Shown piece by piece: positions 61,057 through 64,000 of a stretch of 64,000 nucleotides of DNA. This DNA comes from Pseudalkalibacillus sp052246725 (GTDB lineage: Bacteria; Bacillota; Bacilli; Bacillales; Fictibacillaceae): the NCBI GenBank assembly GCA_052246725.1, contig JBQQCL010000001.1. One strand, 5' to 3'. The notes under the pieces are model-generated. The model did not search any database, was not told where the DNA came from, and saw only the letters and a list, made by a program, of their open reading frames with translations. Position 1 is the stretch's first letter. Every line of letters starts with the position of its first letter. Both the position numbers and the translations under genes were made by a program.

Positions 61057-61115
61057 TCTAAAAATCCCCCTTCAGTTTTTTAAACATAAAGCAGGCTACG
61101 CCGATTGTTCGAAAC

Positions 61116-61421
61116 CTATTTCTCCTGTAATACATGTATACCCTTCATGATGTTCCATATAGCAGCGGTCACTGCAGCACCCCCGAAAAAAATCATGCTG
61201 ATGACCGTGAAATAGTTTACGATCTGCCCTGATTCGAAAAATAAGATTGATAAGATTGCCAGGGCGAGGACAGGAATTAAATGAGAAATGTAGGCAAGAC
61301 GTGCATGCTGCCTGACATCCCGATCGTCAATGAGTAGAAAAATGACTGCTGGTACGATAAAAGGTGCGAAAAACACACTCATGTAGCTTAATGATTTGAT
61401 CAACTTACCCGATGAAGACAA
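61116..61421 (-). CDS. Small DUF4870-like membrane protein (YvlA position)
   Basis: A 101-residue membrane protein with hydrophobic segments at about 15-32, 49-65 and 71-90. SYMSVFFAPFIVPAVIFLLIDD followed by VRQHARLAYISHLIPVL is the pattern of DUF4870 proteins. The TTG start at 61421 lies 7 bases after GGAGGAG; the longer ATG frame precedes that site. It is the first gene of the yvl group and lies just downstream of the uvrA terminator. Confidence 0.8.
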   Translation of the reverse strand: MSSSGKLIKSLSYMSVFFAPFIVPAVIFLLIDDRDVRQHARLAYISHLIPVLALAILSILFFESGQIVNYFTVISMIFFGGAAVTAAIWNIMKGIHVLQEK

Positions 61422-61524
61422 CCCCGTTCTCCTCCATTCAATAAGACTATAAAATTTTTCGAGCACTTATTATATGTATGTGACCCGCCCAGGTCTCATG
61501 CGGCACTCTATATGATTCGACACA

Positions 61525-61572
61525 AAAAAGAAAAAGCCTCCTAAGATGAACCATCTTAGAAGACTTTACGTG
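61525..61572 (-). terminator. uvrA terminator
   Basis: On the minus strand AGTCTTCTAAGATG-GTT-CATCTTAGGAGGCT is followed by TTTTCTTTTTTG. Confidence 0.85.
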
Positions 61573-61574
61573 TT

Positions 61575-64000
61575 CTATTTTGCTAAGGTTTCAGTTTTCT
61601 TGATTTTTGAATCCATCCGTTTCCGGTCCCGCTTCAAAATCGGCGCCAGGTACTTACCTGTATAGGATGCCTCGTTTTCAGCAATTTCCTCAGGTGTCCC
61701 CGTGCCGACAATCATACCGCCTTTGTCTCCGCCTTCAGGTCCAAGGTCGATGATATGGTCGACCGTCTTGATGACATCGAGGTTGTGCTCGATCACCAGA
61801 ACCGAATCCCCGTTATCGACGAGACGTTGGAGCACTGTTAACAGGCGCGAAATATCATGGACATGAAGCCCTGTCGTCGGCTCATCTAAAATATAAAGCG
61901 TCTTCCCAGTCGAACGCTTATGCAGCTGGGATGCCAGCTTCACACGCTGCGCTTCCCCTCCGGAAATCGTCGTTGAGGACTGACCAAGCCTGATGTAGCC
62001 GAGACCGACATCCATCATCGTCTGCACCTTCCGTTTGATCTTAGGGATGTTTGCGAAAAACTCGACAGCTTCCTCAACCGTCATGTCAAGAATGTCTGCA
62101 ATATTCTTCCCTTTGTATTTCACTTCGAGCGTTTCCCGGTTATAACGCTTCCCGTGGCACACCTCACACGGTACATACACATCCGGAAGGAAATGCATTT
62201 CGATTTTGATGATTCCGTCGCCGCGGCATGCTTCACAACGACCTCCTTTGACGTTGAACGAGAACCTGCCTTTTTTGTATCCTCTCACCTTCGCTTCATT
62301 TGTCTGTGCGAATACGTCACGGATATCATCAAAAACCCCGATGTATGTCGCTGGGTTCGAGCGTGGCGTACGTCCGATTGGTGACTGGTCGATATCGATG
62401 ACTTTATCGATATGATCAAGCCCATCGATCTTCTTGTGTTCACCCGGCTTCTGTTTTGCACGATGGAGCTTTTGCGCTAAGGATTTATAAAGGATCTCAT
62501 TGATCAGCGTACTTTTACCGGATCCAGACACACCTGTCACACCAGTGAATACGCCCAGAGGAATATCTACGTTCACCTTCTGCAGATTGTTTTCGGTTGC
62601 CTCTTTGATCGTCAGCTTCCGCCCGTTCGACTTCCTTCTCTTCTTTGGAAGAGGAATGAATTTTTTACCAGACAAGTAGTTACCAGTCAATGAACTCGCA
62701 TCATCCATGATTTCCTGTGGCGAGCCTTGAGCGGTGATCTTTCCGCCATGCGCCCCTGCGCCAGGTCCGATATCGATGATGTAATCGGCTGCAAGCATCG
62801 TATCCTCATCATGCTCGACGACAATCAACGTATTCCCAAGAGCACGCATCTCTTCAAGCGTATTGATCAACCTGTCGTTATCACGTTGATGCAACCCGAT
62901 CGACGGTTCATCCAGGATATATAGGACACCCGTCAAACGAGAACCAACCTGAGTTGCGAGACGGATCCGCTGTGCTTCCCCACCTGATAAGGTTCCGGCA
63001 GAACGGCTCAGCGTCAGGTAATCGAGGCCAACATTGACAAGGAACCCTAACCGGTCATTGATTTCGCGTAAAATCAAGCGCCCGATCTGTTCTTCTTTTT
63101 TCGTCAGTTCAAGTTCACGGAAAAACTTATCCGCATCCTTTACTGACATATCGGTGATGTTTCCGATGTGGCGATCCCGGATCTGGACCGCACGTGCCTC
63201 CGGCTTCAACCGGTGACCATCACAGCTTGGACAAGGTTTTTGCGCCATATAGCCTTCCATCTGTTCCCGGATATAATCGGAACTTGTTTCATGATAACGG
63301 CGCTTAATGTTGTTCACGACACCTTCGAAGAGAATCTTGTTTTCTCTCACCTGGCCGAAATCATTTTCATAGCGGAAATAGATTTTATCCCTGCCGCTGC
63401 CGTACAAGACTTTGTCCAGTTGCGCCTTGTTTAGTTTCTTAACCGGCACATCCATATCGATACCGTAATGGTCACATATACTCTTTAAAAGCTGCGGGTA
63501 GTATTGGGAGCTCTGAGGTTCCCATGGTGCGATCGCGTTGTCCCGCAATGTCCGGTCCCAATCTGGAATGATCAGGTCAAGATCGACTTCAAGTTTCGTA
63601 CCCAGACCATCACATGAGGAGCAAGCCCCAAATGGACTGTTGAACGAGAAAAGCCGGGGTTCTAATTCGCCGATTGAAAAACCGCAGTATGGACACGCAT
63701 GATGCTGACTGAACAACAGCTCTTCCTCACCAATGACCTCGACGATCACCTTACCATCTGCGATGTTCAGAGCCGTTTCAAGTGAATCTGCCAGACGTGT
63801 TTCCACCCCGTCTTTGACGACGATCCGGTCAACGACGATTTCAATCGAATGCTTCTTGTTCTTTTCAAGCTTGATTTCTTCACTTACGTCAGTAATCTCG
63901 CCATCTACCCGGACACGTACGTAACCTTCCTTTTTGATGTCCTCAAGGACCTTCACGTGCTCCCCTTTACGTCCTGATACGACTGGAGCAAGGATTTGCA
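61575..64000 (-). CDS. uvrA: Excinuclease ABC subunit A (partial, N-terminus beyond window edge)
   Basis: The frame is open to base 64000 (first residues QILAPVVSGRKGEHV) and ends at 61575, giving about 807 residues of the roughly 950-residue protein; the first Walker A is outside. Visible parts are the zinc module CPYCGFSIGELEP, the ABC signature LSGGEAQRIRLATQVGSRL with Walker B LYILDEPSIGLH, the second nucleotide-binding site GVSGSGKSTLINEIL, the zinc finger CEACRGDGIIKIEMHFLPDVYVPCEVC and ISGGEAQRVKLASQLHKRS with LYILDEPTTGLH. UvrA finds bulky DNA lesions with UvrB. The likely operon is uvrB-uvrA as in Bacilli. Confidence 0.97.
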   Translation of the reverse strand, partial: QILAPVVSGRKGEHVKVLEDIKKEGYVRVRVDGEITDVSEEIKLEKNKKHSIEIVVDRIVVKDGVETRLADSLETALNIADGKVIVEVIGEEELLFSQHHACPYCGFSIGELEPRLFSFNSPFGACSSCDGLGTKLEVDLDLIIPDWDRTLRDNAIAPWEPQSSQYYPQLLKSICDHYGIDMDVPVKKLNKAQLDKVLYGSGRDKIYFRYENDFGQVRENKILFEGVVNNIKRRYHETSSDYIREQMEGYMAQKPCPSCDGHRLKPEARAVQIRDRHIGNITDMSVKDADKFFRELELTKKEEQIGRLILREINDRLGFLVNVGLDYLTLSRSAGTLSGGEAQRIRLATQVGSRLTGVLYILDEPSIGLHQRDNDRLINTLEEMRALGNTLIVVEHDEDTMLAADYIIDIGPGAGAHGGKITAQGSPQEIMDDASSLTGNYLSGKKFIPLPKKRRKSNGRKLTIKEATENNLQKVNVDIPLGVFTGVTGVSGSGKSTLINEILYKSLAQKLHRAKQKPGEHKKIDGLDHIDKVIDIDQSPIGRTPRSNPATYIGVFDDIRDVFAQTNEAKVRGYKKGRFSFNVKGGRCEACRGDGIIKIEMHFLPDVYVPCEVCHGKRYNRETLEVKYKGKNIADILDMTVEEAVEFFANIPKIKRKVQTMMDVGLGYIRLGQSSTTISGGEAQRVKLASQLHKRSTGKTLYILDEPTTGLHVHDISRLLTVLQRLVDNGDSVLVIEHNLDVIKTVDHIIDLGPEGGDKGGMIVGTGTPEEIAENEASYTGKYLAPILKRDRKRMDSKIKKTETLAK

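Overview
The window is a stretch of chromosome from a Bacillus-like member of the Bacillales (Firmicutes). Gene content and order follow the Bacillus subtilis blocks uvrA-yvl, hprK-lgt-yvoD-ppaX-yvoF, hisZGDBHAFI, yvcD-trxB-yvcI-rapZ-yvcK-whiA-crh, clpP, sigL, cggR-gapA-pgk-tpiA-gpmI-eno, secG-est-rnr-smpB-ssrA. SigL, CggR, Crh, HprK, WhiA and a CtsR-type clpP promoter fit the same group. The genus cannot be fixed from the sequence alone. Most genes lie on the minus strand, so the window reads right to left along the main transcription direction.

Layout from left to right. 1-2.7 kb: partial radical SAM/SPASM gene and an OFA-family MFS transporter. 2.8-8.9 kb: trans-translation and RNA decay block (ssrA, smpB, rnr), two alpha/beta hydrolases and secG. 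The ssrA gene is split in its T loop by a group I intron. 9-18.7 kb: uvsE, a small unknown gene and the complete lower-glycolysis operon under a clear CggR operator. 19-26.4 kb: sigL, an AEC permease, a 2-hydroxycarboxylate transporter with its CitA/CitB-type two-component system, and tRNA-Arg(CCG). 26.8-30.5 kb: two secreted M14 carboxypeptidases and an LCP cell-wall ligase. 30.8-38 kb: formate dehydrogenase with DUF1641 partner, clpP, a Gmad2 protein, a peroxiredoxin with an in-frame TGA at its catalytic cysteine codon, and catE. 38-45.3 kb: crh-whiA-yvcK-rapZ-yvcI, trxB and a TPR protein. 45.7-52.2 kb: complete histidine operon. 52.9-64 kb: CAX antiporter, the hprK-lgt-yvoD-ppaX-yvoF group, yvl genes and partial uvrA.

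The strongest unusual signals are three. (1) At 36263-36889 a peroxiredoxin reads through TGA exactly where the FTFVCPTE-type motif needs its peroxidatic cysteine, and a hairpin matching the bacterial SECIS geometry follows; this looks like a selenoprotein. (2) At 2898-3193 a 296-nt ORF-less group I intron interrupts tmRNA. (3) The intergenic regions carry several families of strictly phased imperfect repeats. These include 48-bp units with a GTGCCNGGCAC palindrome at five loci, 51/52-bp units, 21-bp units, a four-arm foldback element at four loci, a stem-loop element in 3' UTRs at four loci, and a MITE-like element with terminal inverted repeats at three loci. Several of these sit inside or at the ends of operons, including between cggR and gapA.
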